A stretch of DNA of 57,974 nucleotides, taken from NCBI GenBank assembly GCA_031287575.1, contig JAITSV010000048.1:1-57974 (forward strand). The letters are read 5' to 3'. A program made the translations under genes and the position numbers. Below are positions 17,527 to 26,253 of the stretch, piece after piece. The DNA is from Desulfovibrio sp. GTDB lineage: Bacteria; Desulfobacterota; Desulfovibrionia; Desulfovibrionales; Desulfovibrionaceae. Under the pieces are notes generated by a model that saw only the letters and a program-made list of their open reading frames with translations, searched no databases and was not told the DNA's origin. How positions within the stretch are numbered: the stretch's first letter is position 1; every line of letters begins with the position of its first letter.

Positions 17527-17931
17527 ATGTTCACGTGGTTCACATGGTTCACGTCGTTCATCGCTTCCCTGTCCACCCCGTCCGGTGCATTCGGTGCATC
17601 CGGCGCCCCCGGTTCATGGATCGCCCTGTTCGCCGCCGGGCTGTTCGAAGTGGGTTGGGCCGTGGGACTCAAGTACACCCAGGGCTTCACCCGCCCCGTC
17701 CCCTCGGCGCTCACCGTGGCGGCCATGGCCGTCAGCCTGTACCTGCTGGCCGTGGCCCTGCGCCACCTGCCGCTGGGCACCGCCTACGCGGTATGGACCG
17801 GCGTGGGCACGGTGGGCACCGCGCTGCTCGGCATCGTGCTGTTCGGCGAGCCCGCGACCGTGGCGCGCCTGGGTTGCATCCTGTGCATCGTGGCGGGCAT
17901 TGCCGGGTTGAAGCTGCTGGCCAACTCCTGA
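17527..17931 (+). CDS. sugE: Small multidrug resistance exporter (SugE/Gdx type)
   Basis: 134 aa. From residue 30 on it matches the SugE/Gdx subfamily of SMR proteins: [23 protein letters not shown] with the essential membrane Glu, then [20 protein letters not shown] and [24 protein letters not shown]. The four usual helices are present. Characterised members export guanidinium or quaternary ammonium compounds by proton antiport. The normal start Met is missing, and translation must begin upstream, at 17527 (AGGAG 6 nt before). This adds 29 residues, beginning [14 protein letters not shown], encoded by 9-bp repeats. The extension is hydrophobic and may add a partial fifth helix. The leader carries two terminator hairpins. 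Confidence 0.85.
   Translation: MFTWFTWFTSFIASLSTPSGAFGASGAPGSWIALFAAGLFEVGWAVGLKYTQGFTRPVPSALTVAAMAVSLYLLAVALRHLPLGTAYAVWTGVGTVGTALLGIVLFGEPATVARLGCILCIVAGIAGLKLLANS
17530..17607 (+). repeat. 9-bp tandem repeats forming the N-terminus of the SMR exporter
   Basis: TTCACGTGG, TTCACATGG, TTCACGTCG and a partial TTCATCG fill 17530-17563. A second run TCCGGTGCA, TTCGGTGCA, TCCGGCGCC fills 17581-17607. Together they encode most of the 29-residue extension absent from other SugE proteins. Confidence 0.85.
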
Positions 17932-18059
17932 CGCGACGCACCGGCGCGCTGCCTTACGCACCGGCGCACCAGCCTCACGCAACGGCACCCCGCCCCCACG
18001 CAACGCGCGGCGCCACGCCGCACCGTTGTGCACCACCCTGACGAAACAATGCTGCCCGT

Positions 18060-18092
18060 CCGCCGGTAGCCCCCCATCGGGGCTCCCGGCGG
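18060..18092. terminator. Long GC hairpin after the SMR exporter
   Basis: CCGCCGG-T-AGCCCC pairs with GGGGCT-C-CCGGCGG with one mismatch around a 5-nt loop. It has no T-tract. It lies 130 nt after the exporter stop in the 621-bp gap before cooM. Confidence 0.4.
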
Positions 18093-18209
18093 CGGCGCTG
18101 GCCACAGCACGCCATCACGCCAATGGTGCTGCACGGTTGTCCGCCACCCGGCACCACCATGCCCACCATTGCGGACCGAATCCAGACTGATACCGCACAC
18201 AACGATACA

Positions 18210-18240
18210 TTGTAGTGTTTACTCACATAAACAACTGCAA
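18210..18240. promoter_or_regulatory. Imperfect palindrome upstream of cooM, operator candidate
   Basis: TTGTAGTGTTTA-ctcaca-TAAACAACTGCAA: the arms match with one substitution and one extra base. It lies 312 bp upstream of the cooM start in an AT-richer stretch. It does not fit the CooA consensus as I know it. The regulator is unknown. Confidence 0.4.
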
Positions 18241-18308
18241 CTCGCCACTCATTTCACAAAGCGTCACATTCATTTCGCCGCATTAGATCAGGCGGCTGAC
18301 GTCTTCTT

Positions 18309-18324
18309 TGGCAAATCTTTTGTA
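18309..18324 (+). promoter_or_regulatory. Weak sigma-54-like promoter candidate for the coo operon
   Basis: TGGCA-N6-TTGTA has the exact GG-N10-G spacing of a -24/-12 promoter, but the -12 element reads GT instead of GC and the middle bases deviate. It is 230 bp upstream of cooM. A weak sigma-70-like TTGAAA (18463-18468) nearer the gene is an alternative. Confidence 0.25.
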
Positions 18325-18552
18325 CTTGCGGCATGATCCGATCAACTTTCGAAATTTTTTTCCTGCGGCGAAAAAAACTGGTCGCGCGGTCAAACATGGG
18401 CATGGACACGCTTTTTTCTCTGCCACACCCTGTTTTGTACCACTCATTCACAATCATGGGGGTTGAAAGAAGTCTCCAGTCAAAATAAGGTGGAGCCACA
18501 GACTGGTTGTTTAACCAATTTGCATCATACACGCTCAACGACGGAGACTCGC

Positions 18553-21500
18553 ATGACCACCGCTCCGCCTGTCGCCGAACTGCCGTTCCTGGCCATGCTG
18601 GGGGCACTGCTGCTGCTCGGCGGCGCCGTGTCGGCCCTAGCGGCACGCCGACGCCCCTTCACCATGCTGGGCCTGATGTGCCTTTCCGACATCGGCCTCA
18701 CGCTTCTCGGCCTTGGCCTCGGCGGGGGCGCCGGGCTGGTCGGGGGAACCACCCAATGCATCTACCAGATCGCGGCGCGGTGTCTTGCGCTGCTCACCCT
18801 TGCGCGCCTGGCCCGCACGGCGGGGTCGGCCCGGCTGGACGACCTGCGCGGCATCCGCGCGGCGCTGCCCCTGACCGGACTGTTCTTCGGCTTCGCCATG
18901 TTCGCGGGCATGGGGCTTTCCGTGTTCCTCGTGCCGGACGGGCGGGCCTTCATCCTGCATGCCGCCTTTGCCGCCGGGCATTGGGGCTACGCCGTGGCCG
19001 TGGCCTTGGCGGGCATGGCCCTGGCCGCCGCCACCGTGCTATCGGTGCAGGCCATCTGTCTTGAATCCGGCCAGTGGCGCGAATCCGCCCACGTTCCCCA
19101 TGCCCCGTCCGCCACGTTCCACGTGCTGGCGGGGCTTTTTGCGGCCTTTCTGGCCGCGTTCGGCCTGGCCGGGCACGCCATCACCGCGCAGGTGGCCGAC
19201 GCCCTGGGCGTGGCGCGCGACGCGCTGCCCGCCTTCGGCGCGCACTGGCACCCCGCCGCACTCGTGCCCTACGCGGGCGCCTTTGCCGTGTGGGGTCTCG
19301 GCCTTGTTTCCGGTCGCGCCCGCGCGCTGGCCGGCGTGGCCCTGGTGGCCGCCTCGGTGGCGCTTACCTGGACCGACGCCACCATCGACCCGCTGTCCCG
19401 CCTGTTCGGCCTGGTCATCGCGGGCATCGGCCTGGTGGTGGCGGTGTACTCGGTGGGCTACATCCACCACGACCGCCGCGCGGGCGGCTACTGGTTCTTC
19501 CTGCTGCTGCTATGCGGCTCGCTCTCGGGCCTGGCCCTGGCGCGCGACTTCGGCGGCTTCTACGTGTTCTGGGAACTGATGACCTTCTCGTCGTACTTCC
19601 TGGTGGCCCACGAGGCCACGGACAAGGCGTTCCACGCCGCCGTGAAGTACTTCGTGATGTGCGTGGCCGGGGCCTGCGCCATGCTGCCCGGCTTCATGCT
19701 GCTGTCCGCCCAGGCGGGCACGCTGGACTTCGCGGCCCTGGCCGGTCTTGCCGCCACCCTGCCCGCCCCCGTGGTGAAGGGCGCGGTGGTGCTGGCCTTC
19801 GTGGGCTTCGCGGTCAAGGCGGGTCTGGTGCCCGGCCACGGCTGGCTGCCCGACGCGCACCCCGCCGCCCCCTCGTCCATTTCCGGCCCGCTGTCGGGCA
19901 TCCTGACCAAGACCGGCGTGTACGGCACCGTGCGGCTGATGCTGGCGGTGTTCGGCTCCGCCGTGCTGCTGAAGGCCGGGGAATCCGCCGGGGGCTTCAG
20001 CTCCATGGGCCTGCTGGTCACGGCGCTTGGCACGGCCACCATGCTCTACGGCGAACTGATGGCCCTGAAGCAGGACGACCTGAAGCGCCTGCTGGCCTAC
20101 TCGACCATGGGACAGGTGGGCGAGATATTCATGGTCATCGGCCTCGGCACCTGGCTGGCCACCACCGGCTCGCTGCTGCACGTGCTGAACCACGCCATCA
20201 TGAAGAACCTGCTGTTCCTCTGCGCGGGCGGCCTCATCCTGCGCGCGGGCAGCAAGAAGCTGGCGGACCTTGCGGGCATGGCCCGGGTCATGCCCTTCAC
20301 CGCCGGGTGCATGGTCGTCGGCCTCATCTCCATCATGGGCCTGCCGCCGTTCAACGGTTTTGTCGGCAAGTATCTTATGCTGCAAGCGCTGGTGGCCGCT
20401 GGGCACCCCGCCGTGGCCGCCGTGCTGCTGCTGGGCAGCCTTGCCGGGTGTGTCTACTACATGCGCATCGTGCGCACGCTGGTCTTCCAGCCTTACACCG
20501 GCCCCATGGTGCAGGAAGCCCCGGCCTCCATGCGCGTGGCCACCGGCGTGCTGGCCGCGCTGTGCCTGGTGCTGGGCGTGCTGCCGCAGCTGGGCCTGTC
20601 GCTGGTCACCCCCGTGGCCGACATGCTGGCGGGCGCGGGCAAGCTGGATGCGCAGGCCCTGCCCATGCTGGCGGTGACCTGGCATCCCTTCGTGCTCATC
20701 CCCATGCTGGGCGCGGTGGTGCCCTTCCTGCTGCGGCGCGACCGCAAGGCGGCGGGCCTGGCCACCGCCATCATCCTGGCCGTGGCGGCCATGGCGGTGG
20801 TGGTGTTCGGGCGCGGGCTGGATTCCCTGTCCTTCGCCTTCGCGCTCATCGTGCCGGTCATCGGCTGCCTGAACATGTTCTACGCCGTGGGCTACATGGA
20901 GCACAGCCACACCCAGTGGCGCTTCTACACGTTCTTCCTGTTCATGGTGGGCGGGCTGATGGGCGTTGCCGCCAGCAACGACCTGTTCGGCTTCTTCACC
21001 TTCTGGGAGATCATGAGCTCGTGGAGCCTGTACTTCGTCATCGTGCATGAGGAAAACCCCGCCGCGCTGCGCGAGGGCTTCAAGTACTTCTTCTTCAACG
21101 TGCTGGGTGCGGCCTTCCTGTTCCTGGGGGTGGTCATGCTGTCCGCCATGGCGGGCGACCCCAGCTTCGGCGCGGTGCGTTCCGCCCTGCCGAACATGCC
21201 GGTGGCCCTGGCCGCCACCGCCGTGGCCCTGATGGCCGTCGGCTTCACCATGAAGGCGGCGCAGCTGCCCTTCCGCATCGACGTGCAGATGCACCCGGCA
21301 ACGGCGCCCACGCCGGTTTCCGGCTACATCTCGTCGGTGCTGCTGAAGAGCGCGCTGTTCGGCCTCGCCAAGCTGTTCTTCGTGCTGGGCGGCGCGGGCT
21401 TCTTCACCGGCCTGGCCGCCCAGTGGGGCCAGCCGCAGGTGATGTACGCCATCGCCTGGGTGGGCGGCATCACCATCGTCATGGCCGCCCTGCTGGCCGT

Positions 21501-22347
21501 GATGCAGTCGGACCTCAAGCTGGTGCTCATCTACTCCACCGTCAGCCAGCTGGGCTACATGGTGGTGGGCGTGGCCCTGGGCACCCCGCTGGGCATGGCT
21601 GGCGGCATGCTGCACCTGGTCAACCACGTGCTGTTCAAGGACCTGCTGTTCCTTGTGGCCGGGTCGCTCATCCTGTGCACCCACAAGCACTCGCTGGACG
21701 AACTGGGCGGCATCGGGCAGCGCATGCCCGTCACCCTGACCATGTTCGCCATCGGGGCGCTTTCGGTGGTCGGCGTACCGCCCACCAACGGCTTTGCCTC
21801 CAAGTGGATTCTCTACCACGCGCTGATGGCCGAGGGCGAAGTGGCGCTGGCCCTGCTCTCGCTGGCGGGCAGCGTGCTGACCCTGGCCTACTTCGCCAAG
21901 TTCCTGCACTCGGCCTTCCTGGGCCGCCCCTCGCCCGACCTCGCCCACGTGCATGAAGCCCCGCGCATCATGCTGGTGCCCATGGGCATCCTGGCTGCCG
22001 GGTGCATCATCACCGGCGTGTTCCCCGGCCTGCCCCTGCTGGCCATCGACATGATGGGCCGCGAGCTGGGCTTCGCCGGGCTGGCGGTTGCGCCGTGGGG
22101 CGTGGCTTCCGGCGCGGGGGCGTTCAACGCCACCGCCCTGGCCGTGCTGCTGGCGGTTGCCTTCTTCGGCGGGCGTACCGCCCTGCGCGGGCTTATCGGC
22201 ACCGTACGCACCACCGACATCCACACCTGCGGCGTGGCCATGAAGGCCGACGAGGCCCGCCTCGCCCCGCAGGACATCTACGGCGCACCCCTGGCCCTGC
22301 TGCGGCAGCTGGCCCAGGCGGCCATGCCCGCCCTGAAGCGGAGGTAG
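18553..22347 (+). CDS. cooM: CooM, fused double antiporter-like membrane subunit of Coo hydrogenase
   Basis: 1264 aa, very hydrophobic throughout. It consists of two NuoL/MrpD-like proton-translocation modules in tandem. The first has FGGFYVFWELMTFSSYFLVAHE near residue 340, then PDAHPAAPSSISGPLSGILTKTGVYG. The second has NDLFGFFTFWEIMSSWSLYFVIVHEENP near 820, then PFRIDVQMHPATAPTPVSGYIS. Each carries a conserved membrane Glu and Lys, as expected for proton pumping. An N-terminal NuoK-like segment precedes module 1. The length matches CooM of Rhodospirillum rubrum as I recall. The start at 18553 has a GGAGA site; an in-frame ATG 30 codons upstream lacks one. It is first in the operon, 3 bp before cooK. 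Confidence 0.93.
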   Translation: MTTAPPVAELPFLAMLGALLLLGGAVSALAARRRPFTMLGLMCLSDIGLTLLGLGLGGGAGLVGGTTQCIYQIAARCLALLTLARLARTAGSARLDDLRGIRAALPLTGLFFGFAMFAGMGLSVFLVPDGRAFILHAAFAAGHWGYAVAVALAGMALAAATVLSVQAICLESGQWRESAHVPHAPSATFHVLAGLFAAFLAAFGLAGHAITAQVADALGVARDALPAFGAHWHPAALVPYAGAFAVWGLGLVSGRARALAGVALVAASVALTWTDATIDPLSRLFGLVIAGIGLVVAVYSVGYIHHDRRAGGYWFFLLLLCGSLSGLALARDFGGFYVFWELMTFSSYFLVAHEATDKAFHAAVKYFVMCVAGACAMLPGFMLLSAQAGTLDFAALAGLAATLPAPVVKGAVVLAFVGFAVKAGLVPGHGWLPDAHPAAPSSISGPLSGILTKTGVYGTVRLMLAVFGSAVLLKAGESAGGFSSMGLLVTALGTATMLYGELMALKQDDLKRLLAYSTMGQVGEIFMVIGLGTWLATTGSLLHVLNHAIMKNLLFLCAGGLILRAGSKKLADLAGMARVMPFTAGCMVVGLISIMGLPPFNGFVGKYLMLQALVAAGHPAVAAVLLLGSLAGCVYYMRIVRTLVFQPYTGPMVQEAPASMRVATGVLAALCLVLGVLPQLGLSLVTPVADMLAGAGKLDAQALPMLAVTWHPFVLIPMLGAVVPFLLRRDRKAAGLATAIILAVAAMAVVVFGRGLDSLSFAFALIVPVIGCLNMFYAVGYMEHSHTQWRFYTFFLFMVGGLMGVAASNDLFGFFTFWEIMSSWSLYFVIVHEENPAALREGFKYFFFNVLGAAFLFLGVVMLSAMAGDPSFGAVRSALPNMPVALAATAVALMAVGFTMKAAQLPFRIDVQMHPATAPTPVSGYISSVLLKSALFGLAKLFFVLGGAGFFTGLAAQWGQPQVMYAIAWVGGITIVMAALLAVMQSDLKLVLIYSTVSQLGYMVVGVALGTPLGMAGGMLHLVNHVLFKDLLFLVAGSLILCTHKHSLDELGGIGQRMPVTLTMFAIGALSVVGVPPTNGFASKWILYHALMAEGEVALALLSLAGSVLTLAYFAKFLHSAFLGRPSPDLAHVHEAPRIMLVPMGILAAGCIITGVFPGLPLLAIDMMGRELGFAGLAVAPWGVASGAGAFNATALAVLLAVAFFGGRTALRGLIGTVRTTDIHTCGVAMKADEARLAPQDIYGAPLALLRQLAQAAMPALKRR

Positions 22348-22350
22348 ACC

Positions 22351-23337
22351 ATGTCCTACGCCACCGAACTCTTCACCCAAACCGGCCTTGGCCTGCTTGG
22401 CCTGCTGGTGTTCCCGGGCGGGTTGTTCGCCCTTGCGGTGGGCCTGTTCCTGAAAGGCCTTGACCGGCGCATCGAGGCGCGCCTGCAGCGCCGCGTCGGC
22501 CCGCCCCTGATCCAGCCCTACCTGGACCTTGCCAAGCTGTTCACCAAGGAAACGGTCATGCCCGCCTCGGCCAACCGGGCCGCCTTCCTGCTGGCCCCGC
22601 TGCTGGGCCTGACCGGCATGGCGGTGTGCGCCGCGCTGCTGCCCGTGCCGGGCGTCAGCGGCGGCCTGCCCGCCATGGGCGACCTGCTGGTGATCTTCTA
22701 CCTGCTGCCGCTGCCCGCCATCGCGCTGATGGTCGGCGGGTCCGCCTCCAGCTCGCCGTTCGGGGCCATGGGCTTCTCGCGCGAGATGACGCTGATGTTC
22801 GCCTACGAAATGCCGCTGCTGGCCGTGATGCTGGCGGTGGCCATGAAGGTGGGCATGGCCACCGGCGGCGGGGCCGAGTTCTCGCTGTCCAGCATCGTGG
22901 ATTATCAGCTGGCCAACGGTCAGCTGGCCTTCGACCCGGTGATGATCCCCGCCCTGCTGGCCTACCTGCTGTTCCTGCCCGGCACCATGGGCACCGTGCC
23001 CTTCGACGTGCCCGAGGCCGAAACGGAAATCATCGAAGGCCCCCTGCTGGAATACTCCGGCCCGGCGCTGGCCTTCTTCCACATCACCTCGGCGCTCAAG
23101 ACCGTGGTGGTGCTGGGCCTTGGCGTGGCGCTGTTCCTGCCGGGCACGGTTCCCGGCGGCATCGTCGCCAACATTCCGTGGTTCGTGCTGAAGTGCGCGG
23201 CGCTGATGGCCGTTTCGCTGACGCTGGTCAAGTCGGCCACCGGGCGCTTCCGCGTGGACCAGGCCTTCACCTTCTACCTCAAGTACCCCTCGGTGCTGGC
23301 CCTGGCGAGTCTGGTGCTGGCATGGCGCGGTATGTAG
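22351..23337 (+). CDS. cooK: CooK, NuoH/EchB-like membrane subunit
   Basis: 328 aa with about eight membrane helices. It anchors the hydrophilic module of the hydrogenase to the membrane. NuoH-family features are visible: RRVGPPLIQPYLDLAKLFTKE near residue 50, the acidic FAYEMPLLAVML loop, and TVPFDVPEAETEIIEGPLLEYSGPALAFF near 215, which is the characteristic Glu-rich cytoplasmic loop next to the quinone-site region of Complex I. It begins 3 bp after cooM stops, indicating tight coupling, and is followed by cooL after 16 bp. Confidence 0.95.
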   Translation: MSYATELFTQTGLGLLGLLVFPGGLFALAVGLFLKGLDRRIEARLQRRVGPPLIQPYLDLAKLFTKETVMPASANRAAFLLAPLLGLTGMAVCAALLPVPGVSGGLPAMGDLLVIFYLLPLPAIALMVGGSASSSPFGAMGFSREMTLMFAYEMPLLAVMLAVAMKVGMATGGGAEFSLSSIVDYQLANGQLAFDPVMIPALLAYLLFLPGTMGTVPFDVPEAETEIIEGPLLEYSGPALAFFHITSALKTVVVLGLGVALFLPGTVPGGIVANIPWFVLKCAALMAVSLTLVKSATGRFRVDQAFTFYLKYPSVLALASLVLAWRGM

Positions 23338-23353
23338 ACGGAGAGGATACGAT

Positions 23354-23794
23354 ATGAACTTCCTGAAAAAGCTCTCCGTGCGGTCGCCATGGCTGTACCG
23401 GATCAACGCGGGCTCGTGCAACGGCTGCGACGTGGAACTGGCCACCACCGCCTGCATCCCCCGCTACGACGTGGAACGCCTGGGCTGCAAGTACTGCGGC
23501 AGCCCCCGCCACGCGGACATCGTGCTCATCACCGGGCCGCTGACCGCCCGCGTGAAGGACAAGGTGCTGCGCGTGTGGGACGAGATTCCCGAACCCAAGG
23601 TCACCGTGGCCGTGGGCATCTGTCCGGTGAGCGGCGGCGTGTTCCGCGACGGCTACTCCATCGAGGGCCCCATCGACCGCTACATCCCCGTGGACGTCAA
23701 CGTGCCCGGCTGCCCGCCGCGCCCGCAGGCCATCATCGAAGGCGTGATCAAGGCCCGCGACGTGTGGATGGCCCGCCTCGGATTGCAGGAGTAA
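23354..23794 (+). CDS. cooL: CooL, small NiFe-hydrogenase subunit (NuoB-like)
   Basis: 146 aa. Carries the proximal [4Fe-4S] cluster next to the NiFe site. The ligand set is visible as INAGSCNGCDVEL near residue 22, VAVGICPVSGGVF near 90 and NVPGCPPRPQAIIEG near 120. Length is typical of the short small subunits of Ech/Coo-type enzymes, which lack the extra ferredoxin-like domain of standard hydrogenases. The ribosome site is GGAGAGG. It stops 3 bp before cooX. Confidence 0.95.
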   Translation: MNFLKKLSVRSPWLYRINAGSCNGCDVELATTACIPRYDVERLGCKYCGSPRHADIVLITGPLTARVKDKVLRVWDEIPEPKVTVAVGICPVSGGVFRDGYSIEGPIDRYIPVDVNVPGCPPRPQAIIEGVIKARDVWMARLGLQE

Positions 23795-23797
23795 GCC

Positions 23798-24487
23798 ATG
23801 CTGGGATTCCTGAAGATACTCGCCCGCAACGTGGCCCAGGGGCCGTCCACCGACCCCTTCCCCTTTGCCGAGACGCATACCCCCAGCCGCTTCCGCGGCA
23901 AGGTGACCATGGACCCCGCCAAGTGCGTGGGCTGTGCCATCTGCCGCCACGTGTGCGCGGGCGGGGCCATCCGCATCGAGCCGCGCGAGGACCGCAGCGG
24001 CTACGACTTCACGGTGTGGCACAACACCTGCGCCCTGTGCGGGCTGTGCCGCCACTACTGCCCCACTGGGGCCATCACCATGACCAACGACTGGCACAAC
24101 GCGCACCTGCAGGAACGCAAGTACGACTGGGCGGAGCACCACTTCGTCCCGTACCTGCGCTGCACCGGCTGCGACGCGCACATCCGCATGCTGCCGCCGG
24201 ACCTGGCCACCCGCGTGTACGCCAATCACGCCCAGGACCTGGACTTCCCGGCGCTGCTGCGCATGTGCCCCAAGTGCCGTCAAGTGGCCGCCGCCACCCG
24301 CTCCGCCGCCCTGAACGCCCATGCGGACGCCGAAGCAGCCGCCCCGTCGGACACGGGCAACGGCAACGGGTCCAACCCGGCGGCCAAGGCCGCTGCCGCC
24401 AACGAAGAAACCACCCCCGCCACCCCCCATACGGTGAAGGACGGAGGACACACCGATGCTGACACGCCCCGCGCAACTGCAAGCTAA
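23798..24487 (+). CDS. cooX: CooX, polyferredoxin subunit (NuoI/EchF-like)
   Basis: 229 aa. Two 4Fe-4S binding motifs, CVGCAICRHVC (about residue 46) and CALCGLCRHYC (about 78), relay electrons from CooF to CooL. Further CxxC pairs (CTGC near 122, CPKC near 159) could bind an extra metal. The last 60 residues are Ala/Asn/Thr-rich and disordered; the final 32 bp overlap the start of cooU in another frame, so the tail may exist mainly because of this overlap. Confidence 0.92.
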   Translation: MLGFLKILARNVAQGPSTDPFPFAETHTPSRFRGKVTMDPAKCVGCAICRHVCAGGAIRIEPREDRSGYDFTVWHNTCALCGLCRHYCPTGAITMTNDWHNAHLQERKYDWAEHHFVPYLRCTGCDAHIRMLPPDLATRVYANHAQDLDFPALLRMCPKCRQVAAATRSAALNAHADAEAAAPSDTGNGNGSNPAAKAAAANEETTPATPHTVKDGGHTDADTPRATAS

Positions 24488-25085
24488 GGCCCTGCTGGAC
24501 CAGCGGCTGCCCGACGCGGCAGGCGCAGAGATATCCTGGACCGAGGACGCCCACGGCAACATCTACGGCTGGATCCTGCTGGACAACGCCCCGCGCCTTG
24601 CGGAGCTGGCCCCGGCCATGGCCCGCTGCCGCCTGCGCCTGTGCACCATGACGGCCTACGACCCGGAACGCGACCCGGCCAACCCGCGGCGCGCCATCGC
24701 CTACCACTTCGACCTGGACGGCCTGACCCTTACCGTCACCGCGCCGTTGGCCATGCCGGAAGTTGACGAGGACGGCGAAGCCACCGGCAAGCCCGAGGTG
24801 CCCTCCATCACCCCGTGGTTCCGCAACGCCGACTGGAACGAGCGCGAATTCATGGAGATGTACGACATCGCGGTGACCGGCCACCCCAACCCCAAGCGGC
24901 TGTTCCTGGACGAGCGACTGGACGCGGGCATCATGGGCCAGATGATTCCCCTGTCCACCATGATGAACGGTGCCTCCACCCAGGACCTGTGGGAGCGCAT
25001 CATGTCGGCGAAGCTGCCCGAGGGCACCACCGCCGTCACGGCCTCCACCGTCACTGCCGTCACCGGCGAGGAGACCCAGGCATGA
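24456..25085 (+). CDS. cooU: CooU, NuoC/EchD-like 30-kDa subunit
   Basis: 209 aa. The Complex I 30-kDa signature is recognisable as WNEREFMEMYDIAVTGHPNPKRLFLDERL near residues 127-156. It supports assembly of the hydrophilic arm and has no cofactor motif. The start overlaps cooX by 32 bp, and its stop overlaps the cooH start as ATGA, so translation is coupled on both sides. The C-terminal 20 residues are Thr/Val/Ala-rich (TAVTASTVTAVTG). Confidence 0.9.
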   Translation: MLTRPAQLQAKALLDQRLPDAAGAEISWTEDAHGNIYGWILLDNAPRLAELAPAMARCRLRLCTMTAYDPERDPANPRRAIAYHFDLDGLTLTVTAPLAMPEVDEDGEATGKPEVPSITPWFRNADWNEREFMEMYDIAVTGHPNPKRLFLDERLDAGIMGQMIPLSTMMNGASTQDLWERIMSAKLPEGTTAVTASTVTAVTGEETQA

Positions 25086-26215
25086 GCACCGCCGTGCATA
25101 CTCCCCATATTGACGACCACGTGAACACCGACCCGCGCGCGGGCTTCACCCTGCCCGTGGGGCCGCTGCACGTGGCGCTGGAAGAGCCCATGTACTTCCG
25201 CGTGAGCGTGGAAGGCGAAACCGTGAAGCATGTCGAGATCACCGCCGGGCACGTGCACCGGGGCATGGAGGCGCTGGCCCTGCGGCGCAACCTGTTCCAG
25301 AACATCGTGCTCACCGAGCGGGTGTGCTCGCTGTGTTCCAACAGCCACCCCTTCACCTACTGCATGGCGGTGGAAAACCTGGCGGGCATCGTGGTGCCCG
25401 AACGGGCCCGCTACCTGCGCTCCATGGCCGAAGAAATCAAGCGCATCGCCTCGCACCTGTTCAACGTGGCCATTCTCGCGCACATCATCGGCTTCAAGTC
25501 GCTGTTCATGCACGTGATGGAAGTGCGCGAGATCATGCAGGACATCAAGGAGACGGTGTACGGCAACCGCATGGACCTCGCCGCCAACTGCATCGGCGGC
25601 GTGAAGTACAACGTGGACGCCGAACTGCTCACCTTCCTGACCCGCAACCTGGACCGCGTGCAGAAGCACGTGGAAGAGATCCACAACATCTACCGCAACG
25701 ACCCCATGGTGCGCGGACGTACCGTGGGCGTGGGCATGCTGCCGCAGGACAAGGCGCTGGAATACGCGGTTGTCGGCCCCGTGGCGCGCGGCAGCGGCCT
25801 TGCCATGGACATCCGCAAGGACGTGCCCCACGCCGCCTACCCCCGCCTGGCCTTCGACGTGATCACCGAAACCGGCTGCGACGTGCATTCGCGCGCCATG
25901 ATCCGTCTGCGCGAGGCCCTGGAATCCATCAGCCTGGTGCGCCAGTGCGCCCGCGACCTGCCCGGTGGCGAGCTGGTGGCCCGGCTGCCGGAAATTCCGG
26001 CGGGCGAGGCCGTGGCCCGCAGCGAAGCCCCGCGCGGCGAACTGATCTACTTCCTGCGCACCGACGGCACCGACGTGCCCAACCGCCTGAAGTGGCGCGT
26101 GCCCTCGTACATGAACTGGGACGCGCTGGGCGTGATGATGCACGACTGCAAGGTTTCGGACGTGCCGCTCATCGTCAACTCCATCGACCCGTGCATTTCG
26201 TGCACCGAACGTTAA
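25082..26215 (+). CDS. cooH: CooH, large NiFe-hydrogenase catalytic subunit
   Basis: 377 aa. Houses the NiFe active site that reduces protons to H2. The two CxxC ligand pairs are RVCSLCSNSHPF near residue 80 and SIDPCISCTER at the very end. It begins MSTAVHTPHIDDH, and the conserved HVEITAGHVHRGMEAL follows near 52. The protein ends four residues after the last Cys, so there is no C-terminal peptide to be removed by a hydrogenase protease; R. rubrum CooH is known to share this. The start overlaps the cooU stop by 4 bp. It is the sixth gene of the operon. Confidence 0.96.
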   Translation: MSTAVHTPHIDDHVNTDPRAGFTLPVGPLHVALEEPMYFRVSVEGETVKHVEITAGHVHRGMEALALRRNLFQNIVLTERVCSLCSNSHPFTYCMAVENLAGIVVPERARYLRSMAEEIKRIASHLFNVAILAHIIGFKSLFMHVMEVREIMQDIKETVYGNRMDLAANCIGGVKYNVDAELLTFLTRNLDRVQKHVEEIHNIYRNDPMVRGRTVGVGMLPQDKALEYAVVGPVARGSGLAMDIRKDVPHAAYPRLAFDVITETGCDVHSRAMIRLREALESISLVRQCARDLPGGELVARLPEIPAGEAVARSEAPRGELIYFLRTDGTDVPNRLKWRVPSYMNWDALGVMMHDCKVSDVPLIVNSIDPCISCTER

Positions 26216-26253
26216 CAGCACGACACGATACGGAATAACGGAGACAGGCGGTC

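Noticed and set aside
18181..18552. CooA binding site upstream of cooM
   Set aside because: No TGTCGG...CCGACA-type palindrome was found in the 370 bp before the gene.
19510..23457. Very long open frame (1315 codons) on the minus strand across cooM-cooK
   Set aside because: It is the GC-rich antisense of a strongly conserved hydrogenase operon. Its His/Gln/Gly-rich translation has no domain pattern, unlike the plus-strand genes.
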